Shown here piece after piece: positions 19,469 to 31,409 of a stretch of DNA of 64,000 nucleotides. The number at the start of each line of letters is the position of its first letter. The first letter of the stretch is position 1. Below the pieces are notes generated by a model. It was given only the letters and a program-made list of their open reading frames with translations. It did not search any database and had not been told where the DNA came from. This DNA comes from Elmis aenea (lineage: Eukaryota > Arthropoda > Insecta > Coleoptera > Elmidae). The stretch covers positions 11,821,222-11,885,221 of the forward strand of contig OX393583.1 of NCBI GenBank assembly GCA_947652605.1, given 5' to 3'. Made by a program: the position numbers and the translations under genes.

Positions 19469-20525
19469 CAGGGTGTTTCTGAACGATGTAGCATAATTTC
19501 TACTGGTGAATCTACATTGAAAAATAGGACGATTCAAGCCTTATAGAAAGTTGCATCGTTGCTAAGTTACAGCCCCATGAAGAGGAGATGAAAAATTGTT
19601 TTTTTATTGATAAATCAAGAACGCTTTGACCTACAACATTTATATTTGGCACGTATTCTACAATAGGCAAGCGTGTTCTTATGCATGTTTGAGGGAAATC
19701 CCACCATAGGGGGCGCTGCAATCGATAATAGCAGAGAAATAACCTGCTGTTTTTTTTTGTCGATCGTAATTTTAATTTTTATTGTAACAGTCGGATAGGG
19801 AGGTCTAAAATGTACATTTTTAGTCACTTAACGTTTTTTGATACAAACCATCGTTTTGGAGAAAAACTCGATGTTATTAAAATATAACTCTGATATTTAT
19901 TGAAAGTATTTAACAAAAACTAGTTTACTGTGAATTAAAAAACAAAACAAATGTAGTCAAATGTCATATTTTTGTTTATTGTAACAATCATTCTCAGTTG
20001 TGTTCGTTATTTTTATGTTTTTTATTAGTTATTTATTACGTTCTGTTTTAATTGCATGGGACATGATTTTGTTAAATATTTTCAATAAATCTCATACTTA
20101 TATTTAACAATATCGAGTTTTTCTTCAAAACGAAGGTTCCTATCAAAAAACTTTAGGTTACTAAAAATGTACATTTTAGATCTCCCTATCCGACTGTTAC
20201 AATAAACAATTGAAATTACGATCGACAAAAAAAACCGCAGGTTATTTCTCTGCTATTATCGATTGCAGCGCCCCCTATGGTGGGATTTCGCTCAAACTTA
20301 TGCATAAGAACACGCTTGCCTATTGTAGAATACGTGCCAAATATAAATGTTGTAGGTCAAAGCGTTCTTGATTTATCAATAAAACAACAATTTTTCATCC
20401 CCTCTTCATGGGGCTGTAACTTAGCAACGATGCAACTTTCTATAAGGCATGATGGGCTAAATCGTCCTATTTTTCAATGTAGATTCACCAGTAGAAATTA
20501 TGCTACATCGTTCAGAAACACCCTG
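19469..20525. mobile_element. CAGGGTG foldback element
   Basis: Starts CAGGGTGTTTCTGAACGATG and ends CATCGTTCAGAAACACCCTG, with TA flanking both ends. Arms of about 430 bases (to about 19905 and from about 20100) are near-identical, for example GGGCTGTAACTTAGCAACGA on the right and its complement on the left. The ORFs within are the two arms read in opposite senses. The loop is around 19920-20090. Confidence 0.9.
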
Positions 20526-21279
20526 TATTAACGTTTTGTGATAATTTTGAATAAACGTTACAACTTAAGCACCCTGTATAATAATAACTATTTAAAAAAT
20601 TAACTAAATGCACGCACTTTGTACTAAACTTTTGAATGCTCTATCAATAACTAAAGTCAAAAACATTCAATTTTAACACACACGGACAAAAATGTTTTAC
20701 TTATAACGTAGGCAAAAGTTATTTTTAGGTCAAAATTTGTATGAGTACATTTACCCTGTTTAATATCGGACACAAAAGACCTTTTATTTTCGCACCTTGC
20801 CATGCGTAGGGTGTGAGATCACTAGCTAGTGCAATTACTTGCAATTGCATAGAGGGTCAGTGTTTGGGTCAGCTAGGGCCGCTGTGAAGGCCAACCTGCC
20901 CACTGACCAACATACTTCCATTCAGGAGATGGTGCTTATGTACTTACAATCACAAATTACGCGCATACACGCTACGAGAGCCATTTCCGTTATTTTGATT
21001 TAGGGAACAACGTCCGATGCCAAACACCTGTTAATGGCAATTTTTTTTACACAATAATTGCCGTTTTTAAACAGGAACTACGTAAGATGTAGAGTCTGCA
21101 CGATATGATGCACGTTTCTGAACTGATATTCCTGTACAGAATTATGTGAACAAGTTTATCCGATTGCTTTGTGCAACGTGAAATGAAATAGTTAATTTTG
21201 AATACCAAAGTAAACCAAAATTAACTTAAGTTAAATATAAAATGGCTTAATAAAAATCACATCTTTTCTTCGAAGTATT
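20526..21279. other. Non-coding, includes a decayed CACCCTG terminus
   Basis: AACTTAAGCACCCTGTATA at 20556-20575 is the end of another CAGGGTG-family element. Bases 20790-20960 are GC-richer (GCTAGGGCCGCTGTGAAGG) but no ORF or RNA fold is evident. Confidence 0.4.
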
Positions 21280-21435
21280 TCTTGTCATTTTATTCTTGAG
21301 GCTTTCGCGGCCGTTATCCATAATACAATCTTGGTTTCCGGGTTTGGAACCGCGTCTTCTATATTTAGAAGTAGTTGACGTTTCGACCATTGTGTCTTGG
21401 TCTTTTTCCAAAACGTCGTTTAATATTAAGGTTGC
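21280..21435 (-). mobile_element. Possible Penelope-like element fragment
   Basis: On the minus strand GTCGAAACGTCAACTACTTC is followed by GGTTTGGAACC-type and ATGGATAACGGCCGCGAAAG sequence. This 'GAAACGTC ... GGCCGCGAAAGCC' arrangement is one I associate with terminal regions of Penelope-like retroelements in arthropods. No RT or GIY-YIG sequence is present, so this is a weak call. Confidence 0.35.
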
Positions 21436-21569
21436 AATACGACTTCCGGTTCAAACGGAAACGGACTCGAACTTTAAAATTTTAAATAGAACGCCCTGTA
21501 TATTTTGACATTTTTGGATTCCTCTTAAAATTTGCTTTCAAAATTGTATAAGGTTATATGGGTCTAAAG

Positions 21570-21815
21570 CAGCCATACTCAACCTGCGGCCCGCGGGCCA
21601 CATGTGGCCCGGCAAGCTTTTAAGTGTAGCCTGCAACACACTTTTTTTTGGAGCTCACCCAAATTTTTGGTCTAAAATTGTAAACAGCTTGTCTCAATAT
21701 CAAATATCACATTAATTTTGAATGGATGACCTAAAAAAAAAAAAAAAGGTCATCACCCAAAATCTTAGCAAACGTATGTATCTGGCCCGAGGGAAAAAAA
21801 GGTTGAGTATGGCTG
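21570..21815. mobile_element. hAT MITE
   Basis: Begins CAGCCATACTCAACCTGCGG and ends GGTTGAGTATGGCTG, with a perfect 8-base duplication GTCTAAAG (21562-21569 and 21816-21823). 246 bases, no ORF. The GC-rich CCCGCGGGCCACATGTGGCC next to the left TIR is characteristic of this kind of hAT MITE. Confidence 0.92.
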
Positions 21816-21993
21816 GTCTAAAGTCAACTGTTTGCGTAAAATTTACATTTTTATGAAAATTTTGAGCGATACAGCACTTTAAATTTTTTTTAACGTTTAA
21901 GTTATTTAAAAAGGCAGTAGAATTTCGTTTGAAAATTAGATTGACAATATATTAATTAACACTTTGTACTACATACATTTTTAAAATATTATA

Positions 21994-23985
21994 CAGGGTG
22001 TTTTTTACGCTTGGTCAAACTCGTGAAACTTTAAACATCGACAACTTATTTTTCTTAAATACTACACCCCATATGTTTTTATTACATAGCACGTAGAAAA
22101 TTTTATTGTCTTTCAAAAACGTTAACCATATTTTATACCTAAAACTGATATTTTTTGAGATATCCCGATTTTATTGTAAATTATTTGGGCAACGTTATAT
22201 TTTCGAGTAGGCTATGAATTTAGACAGCGATAATTTTGAAACAATTGAAAGATAGAAACAAGAAAGTTATAATATCTTTTCCTCACTTATTTTCGACATT
22301 TTTTATAAAGTAGATGTATTTTACCATTTTCACAATTGAATCCAGTTTTCTTAAAATTATGCATTTATTCATTGGACCAGTGTGATGGGACAATTACTAA
22401 ATCCTATAAACTAATTTTTTGTGTTTCTACAGTATGATTTTCGGTTGAACCGGAAACGTTTTCAACCCTAATCGTTTTTTTGAATTTAAAGATAAGATTG
22501 TCCAGTGGCTTTTGTGTAATCAGCGTTCTTTTCGCGTACTCAATACATTATCAATTGGTTTTTAAGACTTTGCAAAAAATCAAAATCAATTATATTTTTT
22601 AACTGTTTTTTTTTTATTGCACCTAGCTACTTTAGCCAACCAGCAATATGTCTTTATGATAGTTATACTTAAGAGTCCACCCGTTGGTGTCTTCTTTTTT
22701 TTCTTCTGTATTCTTGTTTTCAAGAACGACACTTTACACAACCGCACAGTGCTCTGCTTTACACTAACTCGCTAACTCAAACGGCTTGGTCCGTTTAAGC
22801 CTTCTCACTAGATGTTGGTTGTCCAAGAGCTGCAGGGCTTCGGTGTTGATGTGATCATGCAGCCTTTTGTTCATGTTTGTTGGCAAAGTTTTGGATTTCT
22901 TCGTCGACTGTTGGCAACCTCAGGTCCCTGTGGAGGTCGACATTCCTCACATACCACGGGGCATCCACAATTGCCCGGAGTACCTTATTTTCGAATCGCT
23001 GTATTATTTTAATGTTAGTTTTACCAGCACACCCCCAAAGCTGTATGCCGTAGGTCCATACTGGCGTCAGTATTTGTTTATATATTAGAAGTTTATTTTC
23101 AATTGAAAGTTTAGATTTTCTATTCATTATCCAAAATAGTTTTCTATATTTGATGCCTAGCTCTTCACGTTTTTTTTTTAATGTGTTCTTTCCACTTTAA
23201 TTTAATGTCCAGGTTCATGCCTAAATATTTAGCTGTGTTAGAATGTGGAATTCTGTTGTTGTTTAATACCACTGGCAGGTGTTCTACTGATCTTTTATTT
23301 GTGAAATTCACTTGCACTGTTTTGGTTTCGTTTAGTTTGGTGCGCCATGTTTTAATCCATTCGTAGATTTGATTTGTTGCGTTCTGGAGTTTATCTGTTG
23401 ATTCTTCAATAGTTGTTCCGATGGCTAGAATTGCGGTATCGTCGACAAAAGTGGCCACTTTCACATGTTGTGTTTGTGATATATCAGAAGTGAATAGCAG
23501 GTACAGTACCGGGCCAAGGACACTACCTTGGGGCACTCCGGCTTTGATTTCTTTGAATGTGGAATATTCTTCATCTTGTTTCACTCGGAAAATTCTATCT
23601 GATGGATAGGATTTTAGAATGTCACAATATTGCTTTGGTAGAGATTTGTTTAGCTTGTGTACTAGGCCTTCGGGGCCTATAGGTATATAATCAATTATAT
23701 GAAAAATATTGTGGCCCTGATACGAAACCTCGACGTAAACGTAATATTTGTAAAATTACATCTACACTATAAAAAAATTCGAAAATTCGTAAGGAAAAGA
23801 TGATATTATTACTTTCTTGTTTTTATCTTTCAAATGTTTCAAAATTATTGCTGTCTACCTTCATAGCCTACTCGAGAATATTACGTTGCACAAATAATTT
23901 ACAATAAAATCGCGATATTTCGAAAAATATCAGTTTTAGGTATAAAACATGGTGAATGTTTTAGAAAGACAATCAAATTTTCTAC
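21994..23985. mobile_element. CAGGGTG foldback with LINE insert, right end lost
   Basis: Left end CAGGGTGTTTTTTACGCTTG after TA. The left arm (to about 22300, with TTTTCGAGTAGGCTATGAAT) is mirrored at about 23790-23985 (ATAGCCTACTCGAGAATATT). The right terminus is missing: the arm breaks off and joins a fragment of the Harbinger-like foldback family at about 23990. A Jockey-type LINE fills the centre. Confidence 0.75.
22604..23735 (-). pseudogene. Jockey LINE, RT C-terminal part
   Basis: The poly-A tail (T run at 22606-22615 on the plus strand) marks the 3' end, followed in coding order from the right by KEIKAGVPQGSVLGPVLYLL, the catalytic VATFVDDTAIL (Val replaces Ala before the Asp pair), HSNTAKYLGMNLDIKLKWK, then after a frameshift near 23165 LTPVWTYGIQLWGCAGKTNI, DAPWYVRNVDLHRDL and finally KRTKPFELAS. 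It is a 5'-truncated copy related to the longer Jockey element at 45706-47815 and lies inside the palindrome loop. Confidence 0.88.
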
Positions 23986-24382
23986 ATGACGTTGAATAAT
24001 AAAAGTAATTTTTGCGATCGCGTTGGCCTAGAAACCGTTAGAGACAAAATCGAAATTTTTCCATTTACCATTTGACGTTTTTCTCCAGAACCGTTTAAGA
24101 TTTTTCAAAAACTCTGCACCATTTTACTTGCAAAGGATGCGCGAATTGGTAAATAAAAGAATTTTGATTTTATCATTGACGGTTTCATGGCCAACGCGAT
24201 CACAAAAATTACTTTTATTATTCAACTTTCCAGTTTTCCTCCTATTTTTCCGAAGGAAATGGCCAGTGGCAGGTATAACTCTGCAAAACATTTAGTTTTG
24301 ATGTTATTAATGCAATAAACACAGCCTTAATCAAATTCTAGCGACAACATATCGACCTTCCCTGGTAAGAACGAAAGAATAC
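23986..24382. mobile_element. TAA-target foldback, partial copy a
   Basis: Contains TTTTTGCGATCGCGTTGGCC and its complement GGCCAACGCGATCACAAAAA, and the right end ATATCGACCTTCCCTGG followed by TAA. It matches the complete copies at 30349-31406 and 51812-52523 but lacks the outer left arm, where it joins the truncated foldback at 23985. Confidence 0.8.
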
Positions 24383-25109
24383 ATTTTTTTGACAATTTTA
24401 CCAGCCTTTTATCTCTAATAAATTCCTAGATCCCCAAGATGAATCAACACCGGGTACATGTAAAAGGCATTATATTTGTGTACACAATTATGTGCAGGTT
24501 ATGCTTCGCATGAAACAGCGTAAGTTAGATGTAAACTCATATACGAGATTAAAACGTTCAATTGTTTAATAATTGGCGTAGGTTAATTCCAAGATACGCG
24601 TCGAAATATATTCGAGAAACAAATGCTATCTAATCATCGCACAGTCAGCGTTTGATAAACAGGAAGAATAAAATTGAGTTAAATTTACAAAGAGGCCCGA
24701 ATTTCAAAGATTTTTTTAAGCGCAAAAATTACAGAGATGAAGGTAAAGTTGATTTTAATGCCCTGTTTATTAGTGTTTCTCAACGACGGTTCAACAAACC
24801 ATTAGTTATGCGACGCCTGCGCTGATAATGTGATCAGGGGCGAGCCGTGCCGGTGTTGTAAGGGGTGTTTTGCACCCGAGCGCAGTCAATCAGGAGACGC
24901 ATGTAACGAGATTGTGTCTTTGTATGTAAAAGCGAAGGAGGCCGAAGGAATGAAGCGGGATTTTCTTTAAAAATAATTCGCTTCAATACGATACGAAGTT
25001 TGGTGCACCCCTTTTTTTTCTCTTTAGTTTTGATTTTAGATAAATGGAATTTTAGACATATGATACGTGCAAAAAAACGAGCTTTTCGAACACCTGCACA
25101 CAATTATTT
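24383..25109. other. Non-coding; possible decayed element end
   Basis: No gene. CAGGGGCGAGCCGTGCCGGTG at 24835 looks like a hAT-type terminus with a GC-rich start, and GGTGCACCCC follows near 25002, but a target duplication was not found. Confidence 0.35.
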
Positions 25110-25965
25110 TACTTCCGGTTTCGCCGGAAATGACCCCAACTTTGCTATTTTTACATTTTTTTTAAGAGGAAGCGATTTTTCATACAACTGCACTATTTTG
25201 GTTAATTTTTATAACCTCAAAAATTTTTTGAAACTAAATTTAGTTTTTTATAAGGGTGCTGTGACCTGCACAAATTGATTATTATTATGTCAACAATGGT
25301 CCAAAAAACGTTTTTGTAAATTTTAATTGACATTTAGGTTACTTTAATCGGCTTTGAAGGTTGCGGAATTGGTTTTTTGACAAAAAGTCAATTTTTTCAA
25401 AAGGATTCTAACGAATTCATCGACACCAATAACTTGTATTTTTATTAGGAGTCTGCTTCAAAAACTTCAAATTATTGTGACGATTTATTAAGAGATCTAC
25501 ACTGTGCATAACTGCAACAAAACAAATTATCGTTGTTTTTTGTTTAACTATTATAGTCATTTAATTAAAAAGTCTAAAAATTTTGGTAATCATTTTTACA
25601 TAAATCTTTACCATAATTTGAAGTTTTTGAAGCAGACTCTTAATAAAAATTCAAGTTATTGGTATCGATGGATTTGTTAGAAGAAGCTCCATTAAAATAA
25701 CCGCTTGTATCGCCATAGTTCCATTTAAAAAAATTGACTTTAGTCAAAAAACCGATTTCGCAACCTTCAAAGCCGATTAAAGTATCTATCCTAAATGTCA
25801 TTTAAAATTTACAAAAACGTTTTTTGGACAATTGTTGACATAATAAAATTTAATTTGTGGAGGTCACGGCACACTTAATAAAAAACTAAATTTTGTTTCA
25901 AAACCATTTTGAGGTTATAATAATTAACCAAAATAGTGCAGTTGTATCCAAAATCGCATTACATT
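25110..25965. mobile_element. Foldback element, termini decayed
   Basis: Arms at about 25175-25470 and 25610-25960 are reverse complements (TTTGAAGTTTTTGAAGCAGA near 25619 mirrors the sequence near 25455). A related single arm lies at about 61615-61960. The terminal CAGGGTG was not found. The ORF at 25000-25278 is only arm sequence. Confidence 0.75.
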
Positions 25966-25984
25966 AGAATTTTTGAATAATAAA

Positions 25985-26195
25985 GCCGCCTTAGGCTGCG
26001 GTTACAGTACAGACGTATTCGCGCGATGGGCTTCGCGCGTATGCGACCGTATACGCGCGAATCAAAGAAACCAATGCAAGCAAGCATATGAGAGTGGTTT
26101 CGAGCGAATTCTCGCTTGTAGTGTAACCGCTCTTATATGCATGCATTGGTTTGTTTCAGTCGCGCGAATATGGACGCGTACGCTTGTAATGAAAA
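25985..26195. mobile_element. CpG-rich palindromic MITE
   Basis: CGCGCGAATCAAAGAAACCA and GAGAGTGGTTTCGAG on the left are mirrored by AACCGCTCTTATATGCATGC and TGGTTTGTTTCAGTCGCGCG on the right. The ends carry GCGGTTACAGTACAGACG and TGTAATG. No secure target duplication. Confidence 0.6.
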
Positions 26196-26344
26196 CACAC
26201 ACTTAGATGTAAAATTTCAGCTTCTAAATACCTATTGATTGTTACTATTGAACGATGTTCTTAATGAAGAACGCTTAGTATGATTATAGATCTTTAATTA
26301 TCTCGTTTTAGACACCAACAAAGACATTAAAACGTACCGCAAAC

Positions 26345-26430
26345 ATGAGCAAATAATGAACGGTCGGCCTTTATCCCCACCACTTTTCTCGCGTTTTGCT
26401 GTAAGGAGCCGGCCCGCTAGTATAACGAAG
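26345..26430. repeat. 85-base repeat, inverted copy at 35985-36070
   Basis: Contains AATAATGAACGGTCGGCCTT and CCCACCACTTTTCTCGC; the reverse complement is at 35985-36070. Both copies end at a GTATAACGA-type sequence. Identity unknown. Confidence 0.75.
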
Positions 26431-26449
26431 GCCTCGCTAAAACGGATCT

Positions 26450-26760
26450 CAAAATGAAAACCACAAGGGGAAAGATCGAGAGAAAGACCAAAAATACGCT
26501 GGGAGACCAAGTGATATCTGGTATAGGAAAAATAGGAATAACAGGATGGAGAAAGATAGTGCTTGATACTTTGATAGGAAAACATGGAAGCAAGTTGTAC
26601 AGGACGCAAAGACAAACAACAACCCAAAGGAAGTGAAAGAACAAAAATAGCGGAGTGACTATTCGAAAAATATTAGTCAGTAGGGCTCCAATGAGCGGTT
26701 ATTATTCCAATATGGAATGCACAGCCTTTTATAGTAATAATAATAATTCCACACTGCATA
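26450..26760 (+). pseudogene. LINE 3' end fragment
   Basis: Encodes a degenerate ORF2 C-terminus: KGKDRERPKIRWE resembles the R-G-R-P-x-x-x-W motif, followed by QDGERQ-type and KTWKQVVQDAKTNNNPKE sequence. It ends in a TAATAATAATAA tract (about 26738-26750). Only the last 60-70 codons and the 3' UTR remain. The clade is uncertain. Confidence 0.55.
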
Positions 26761-26826
26761 TCACACTACGACCTTTAAGGTTTTTTTAAACAAACTTTAA
26801 AAACAATAATTCGTATTGCTTTTAAA

Positions 26827-28013
26827 CAGGGACTAAAAACAAAAAAAATTCCGTTCGTTTCTGTTCGGAACGAAAACGAAATATATCGTTTTCGTTCTTT
26901 TCGTTCTAACCGAAAAAATTCTTTTTTCGTTTTCGTGAACCGAAATAATAACGGTTAAAACCGGTTTAACAATATTTTTTTTGTCGTCAAAAAATCAATT
27001 TTTTTCTAGTCACCACAACCCTCTATAAATACGATAACAATATTTGCGTGTCAACTAAAATATAAACGATGACGATGGGGTTTGATGCTCACGGAGAGCA
27101 TATTTTAGACTGGCGAACCATCGCCATATTAAATTTACCAAATCGTTAAACACATTAACATTTAACCATTTTATTTAGTAGGTATAACACCCGTAAGGTG
27201 CAACAAACAACGTGATTAGGTTAAATTAGACACACGATCTTTATCTAAAAATATGAAAATATAGCAAGTGCTGTTTTAAATTTGTTTTAGTACTAAAAAT
27301 CTATGCATTTGAATTAAATAGGATCTTGCTGTAATTATTTAAAAAGACAAAAGAATCAATTCAAGTGGATAATTTACTAAATGTTATAAATAAAAAAGAT
27401 ATTTAAAAAAAACTGATATTAACTTGAAATATACTTTAACTTTATAGTTTGTACATACCATACAATATACATTTTCACATTCCGTTAAATCTTACTATCA
27501 GCACATCTTCCAATAAATCTTCTTTTACATTAGTCCGTTTCGAAGTAAGAATAAATTTTACTATTATTATGTCTAAACGCAAATAAAACATACACATTGA
27601 TAATATATATCCAATCAAGTGTATATTCTATATTGATGATCTAAAAAACAAATTATAAATAGAGAATATCTGTACCGTTAATTGTGTTACACGAAATTGC
27701 AAGTATAAACAGTAAAGTTGTTAACACATATTCACGTAAATATATGGAGAAAAGTGAAGCTCACTTATTTCAAGTGAGATATTTTACTGCCTCGTGGAGT
27801 CTCCCCAACACAGAAGGTAAATTCGCGTTTGTGTTTAACAAATAAAATTGAAATAGCGACAAAACCGGTTAAAACCGGTTTTGGAAAATATTTATTTCGT
27901 TTTCGTTCTTGAACGAAAAATAATAATTTCGTTTTCGGTTTCGTTTTCGTTCTTAAAAAAATTTCGGTTAATTTCGTTTAACGTTTTCGTTTTCGTTCCG
28001 TTCTCAGTCCCTG
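26827..28013. mobile_element. hAT family 1, Helitron-free copy
   Basis: Starts CAGGGACTAAAAACAAAAAA and ends CGTTCTCAGTCCCTG, with a perfect 8-base duplication CTTTTAAA (26819-26826 and 28014-28021). Both ends are packed with AACGAAAACGAAA-type subterminal repeats. The interior has no transposase. It is inverted relative to the copy at 52585-54028 and preserves that copy's Helitron target uninterrupted (junction at 27184/27185). Confidence 0.93.
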
Positions 28014-28029
28014 CTTTTAAACATGCCTA

Positions 28030-28690
28030 AGATGATGGCAGTGCATTTTACTATAATTCTTTATGCAATTAATATCGTAATAAGCGGGTCTCATCCTAAC
28101 AGTATTTTCCTATTAAACACAGCAAACATCAAATCACGACGTCCTTGACATAACAAAAATTTGTGATTATACATTATATAACAGCTTTATCACACACTTG
28201 TGTTTAGAAAACATTAATTATAACATACACATCACAGCCAGCTGTTAAAAAGTAAACCGAAACCATATCAATATCCTAATCTTAAAAAATAAGTCAAGGT
28301 CATCTAAAAGGGTACCATCTTTTTAACAAGTTCTCATAGTTAATTCTAGAATCTGAAAGATTTTAACCCCGGATGCTTTATCTTGTTTATTTCCAATTAT
28401 AAAGTTTTTATTATAATAGTTAAAAGGGGTAACAAAATAGCCCCATATAAAATTATAATTAAAGGGTCAGATTAAGTATGTTTTAAGTTACCACGCCCGA
28501 TTACTTGACTTGTGGAATATAATAGATACGTAAAGAAAGATCAAGATGGCTAAGGTCGAGTTAACAAAAAATAGTCAAATTAGAAGTAGCTACAGCTGTT
28601 TGATGTTAAAGTTAAATACACCATCCACAGTAGTCAAGTCTTTATAAGTAGGGTTGGCTCAACACAGTAAAAAGACGATACGCTACCCAG
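28030..28690. other. Non-coding spacer
   Basis: About 660 bases of AT-rich sequence without repeats or ORFs that I recognise. Confidence 0.4.
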
Positions 28691-28699
28691 GGCCGGCCT

Positions 28700-28813
28700 T
28701 CTCTTAAAGGGGTCCGGGTGCAAAAACTCTGCAAAACATTAGTTTTGATATTCTTGATGCAATAAACACAGCCTTGACAGATTCTAGCGACAACATATCG
28801 TGACCTTCCCTGG
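28700..28813. mobile_element. TAA-target foldback, partial copy b
   Basis: Right-arm remnant: ATGCAATAAACACAGCCTTG, ATTCTAGCGACAACATATCG and the terminus GTGACCTTCCCTGG followed by TTA. The left part is missing. It stands head-to-head with copy c (30349 on), separated only by TTAGTATACTAA and the foldback inserted in that sequence. Confidence 0.85.
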
Positions 28814-28821
28814 TTAGTATA

Positions 28822-30340
28822 CAGGGTGTCCCAGTTAACTTGAACAGCATGGGGATCTCGTAAACGGTTAGAGATACAGAGTTGGTTAAATGGGTGAGAA
28901 TGATCTATGATTTAAGAGCAACTATTCCATGAAAAAAATCTTGAAAAAAATTTACAGTTTTTGCGCTATTGGTAAAAAACAAAAAAATTACGTTTTTGAT
29001 TTTTGCTTATAACTCGCTTATTTTAAATCACTCCAAAATATTTTTCGACATTATTAGGACACTTTTTTGCGTAGAATTGAAATTAGTTCATAAATTTTAC
29101 CTATCTTCATTTGTTTTTGTTATTTTAACATCAACTTTCTTATTTTACATACGGGTCGTAGTTGGCTATGGCACCATTAAAAAAGAGATTTTTTTTTCTC
29201 GTTTTATTGATGTATGGGTTGATAGGTTTATTTTTAAAAATAAGCAAGTTATAGCAATATTATTGTATTTGTTAAGTTTAATCAAAGTGGCCATTGGAAA
29301 ACAAAACAAATTATCACTTAAATAAACTAGCTGTACTTAATTAAACACAAAGAAACCTAAATAATTTAAGATATTTTTCAAATTACATAATAATTTATGA
29401 TTTTTCAATTACTATTACTATTGAATCTAAATTATAACATGCGTTCAAAGTGTAGCCCACTCTCCATGTGCAATACAAATTTGAGATCTGCACTTGGTAG
29501 ATAACAATGTTTTCCTAAGCATATTACTTTTTGTTTGATGAAATGTTCTTAAAACAGCTAATCATAAAAAGACAGTTGAACATAATTATTAACAAATTAT
29601 GATTGGCTAGTTTAACAAAAGTTTATCAAATAAAAAGAAATATGCTTTGAAAAACATTGTTGTCTACAAAGTGCAGATCTCAAATTTCTATTGCACATGG
29701 AGAGTGGGCTACACTTTGAACGCATGTTATTATTTAGATTAAATAGTAATTGTGTGCAAAATCATAAATTATTATGTACTTAATTTGAAAAATATCTTAA
29801 ATTATTTAGGGTCTTTGTGTTGAATTAAGTACAGCTAGTTTATTTATGTTATGTTTTGTTTTGTTTTCCAATGGCCACTTTGATTAAACTTAACAAATAC
29901 AATAATATTGCTATAACTTGCTTATTTTTAAAAATAAACCTAACAACCCATACATTAATGAAACGAGAAAAAAAATCTCTTTTTAATGGTGTCATAGCCA
30001 ACCACGACCCGTATTTAAAATAAAAAAGTTAATGTTAAAATAACAAAAACAAATGAAGATGGGTAAAATTTATGAACTAATTTCAATTCTACGCAAAAAA
30101 GTGTCCTAATAATGTCGAAAAATATTTTGGAATGATTTAAAATAAGCAAGTTATAAGCAAAAATCGAAAACGTAATTTTTTTGTTTTTTACCAATAGCGC
30201 AAAAACTGTAAATTTTTTTCAAGATTTTTTTTCATGGAATAGTTGCTCTTAAATCATAAATCATTCTCACTCATTTAACCAACTGTATCTCTAACCGTTT
30301 ACGAGATCCCCATGCTGTTTAAGTTAACTGGGACACCCTG
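28822..30340. mobile_element. CAGGGTG foldback in a palindromic junction
   Basis: Starts CAGGGTGTCCCAGTTAACTT and ends AAGTTAACTGGGACACCCTG. TATA is on both sides (28818-28821 and 30341-30344; TA suffices). Arms of over 700 bases are highly similar, for example GTTCAAAGTGTAGCCCACTC near 29443 and its complement near 29705. The 118-codon ORF at 28969-29325 is arm sequence with no domain. It is related to the decayed solo arm at 44344. Confidence 0.93.
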
Positions 30341-30707
30341 TATACTAACCAGGGAAGGTCACGATATGTTGTCGCTAGAATCTGTCAAGGCTGTGTTTAT
30401 TGCATCAAGAATATCAAAACTAAATGTTTTTCAGAGTTATACGTGCCACTGCCCATTTCCTTCGGAAAAATAGGGTAGAAACTGAAAAGTTGAATAATAA
30501 AGGTAATTTTTGCGATCGCGTTGGCCATGACACCGTCAGAGATAAAATCGAAATTCTTCTGTTTACCTATGCGCGCATCCTTTGCAAGTAAAATGGTGCA
30601 AAGTTTTTGAAAAAATCTTAAACGGTTCCGTGGAAAGACGCGAAAAACGAGGCCCTTGTAAAACGGTTTTCCCTCTGTTAAACGCCTGTGCAAGTCGCAT
30701 AGATTTA

Positions 30708-30941
30708 TTTTCCGACGACCACTATGTAAAGCGAGTCATTTCGCACGACTTACTACTACTGAAAATGACAAATTGCGCATGACACCGGAAATTGTGTGCA
30801 GTGCACTTTGCGTGTGTAAAGTGACGATTTCCGCTACATTACACACGCTAAACGCGCTGTCAAGTTAACGTGAAGAAAATCTAACCTCACAATATCTACA
30901 CAATTGTCAAATTAATGATTTTGTCTGTGGTCGTCGGAAAA
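30708..30941. mobile_element. MITE at the centre of foldback copy c
   Basis: TTTTCCGACGACCAC at the left is mirrored by GTGGTCGTCGGAAAA at the right. Absent from copy d at the equivalent position. No ORF. Superfamily unknown. Confidence 0.65.
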
Positions 30942-30947
30942 GCATAG

Positions 30948-31066
30948 TGTACAACACGTGCTGAATTAAATATTTCACACTCGTATGACTGAGCCACTCG
31001 CCTGACGGCTCGTGGCTCAACTGTCATACTCGTGTGAAATATTTAACTTTCAGCACTAGTTGTACA
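30948..31066. mobile_element. Hairpin MITE at the centre of foldback copy c
   Basis: TGTACAACACGTGCTGAATT and AAATATTTCACACTCGTATG on the left mirror ATACTCGTGTGAAATATTTA and CAGCACTAGTTGTACA on the right, with GAGCCACTCG/CGTGGCTC near the loop. Adjacent to the preceding MITE and also absent from copy d. Confidence 0.75.
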
Positions 31067-31409
31067 ATATACTATTATTCAACTTCTCAAATCATAGCGC
31101 TTTTGCAGGGGTTTCGGTTTTAACGTTTTTCTGCGGATCCGTTTAAGATTTTTTCGAAAACTTGGCAACATTTTTTTGCAAAGGATGCACGCATTGGTAA
31201 ATAGAATAATTTCGATTTTGTCTCTGACGGTTTCATGGCCAACGCGATCGCAAAAATTACTTTTATAATTCAACTTTTCAGTTTTTTCCCTATTTTTCCG
31301 AAGGGAATGGCCAGTGGCACGTATAACTCTGGAAAACATTTAGTTTTGATGCAATAAACACAGCCTTGGTCAGATTTTAGCGACAACATATCGCGACCCT
31401 CCCTTGTAA

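Larger units (their letters stand above)
30349..31406. mobile_element. TAA-target foldback, complete copy c
   Basis: Starts CCAGGGAAGGTCACGATATG and ends ATATCGCGACCCTCCCTTG, with TAA on both sides (30346-30348 and 31407-31409). The 3-base TAA/TTA target suggests mobilisation by a PIF/Harbinger-type transposase. Arms carry GCGATCGCGTTGGCCATG. Relative to copy d, the centre contains about 360 extra bases made of two unrelated inverted-repeat elements. Confidence 0.88.

Noticed and set aside
26298..26644. Minus-strand ORFs of 109 and 75 codons
   Set aside because: They overlap a dispersed 85-base repeat and the antisense of a LINE 3' fragment; no domain.
28969..29325. 118-codon ORF with hydrophobic stretches
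   Set aside because: Lies wholly in an arm of the foldback at 28822-30340. AT-rich sequence gives Phe/Leu/Ile-rich frames without function.
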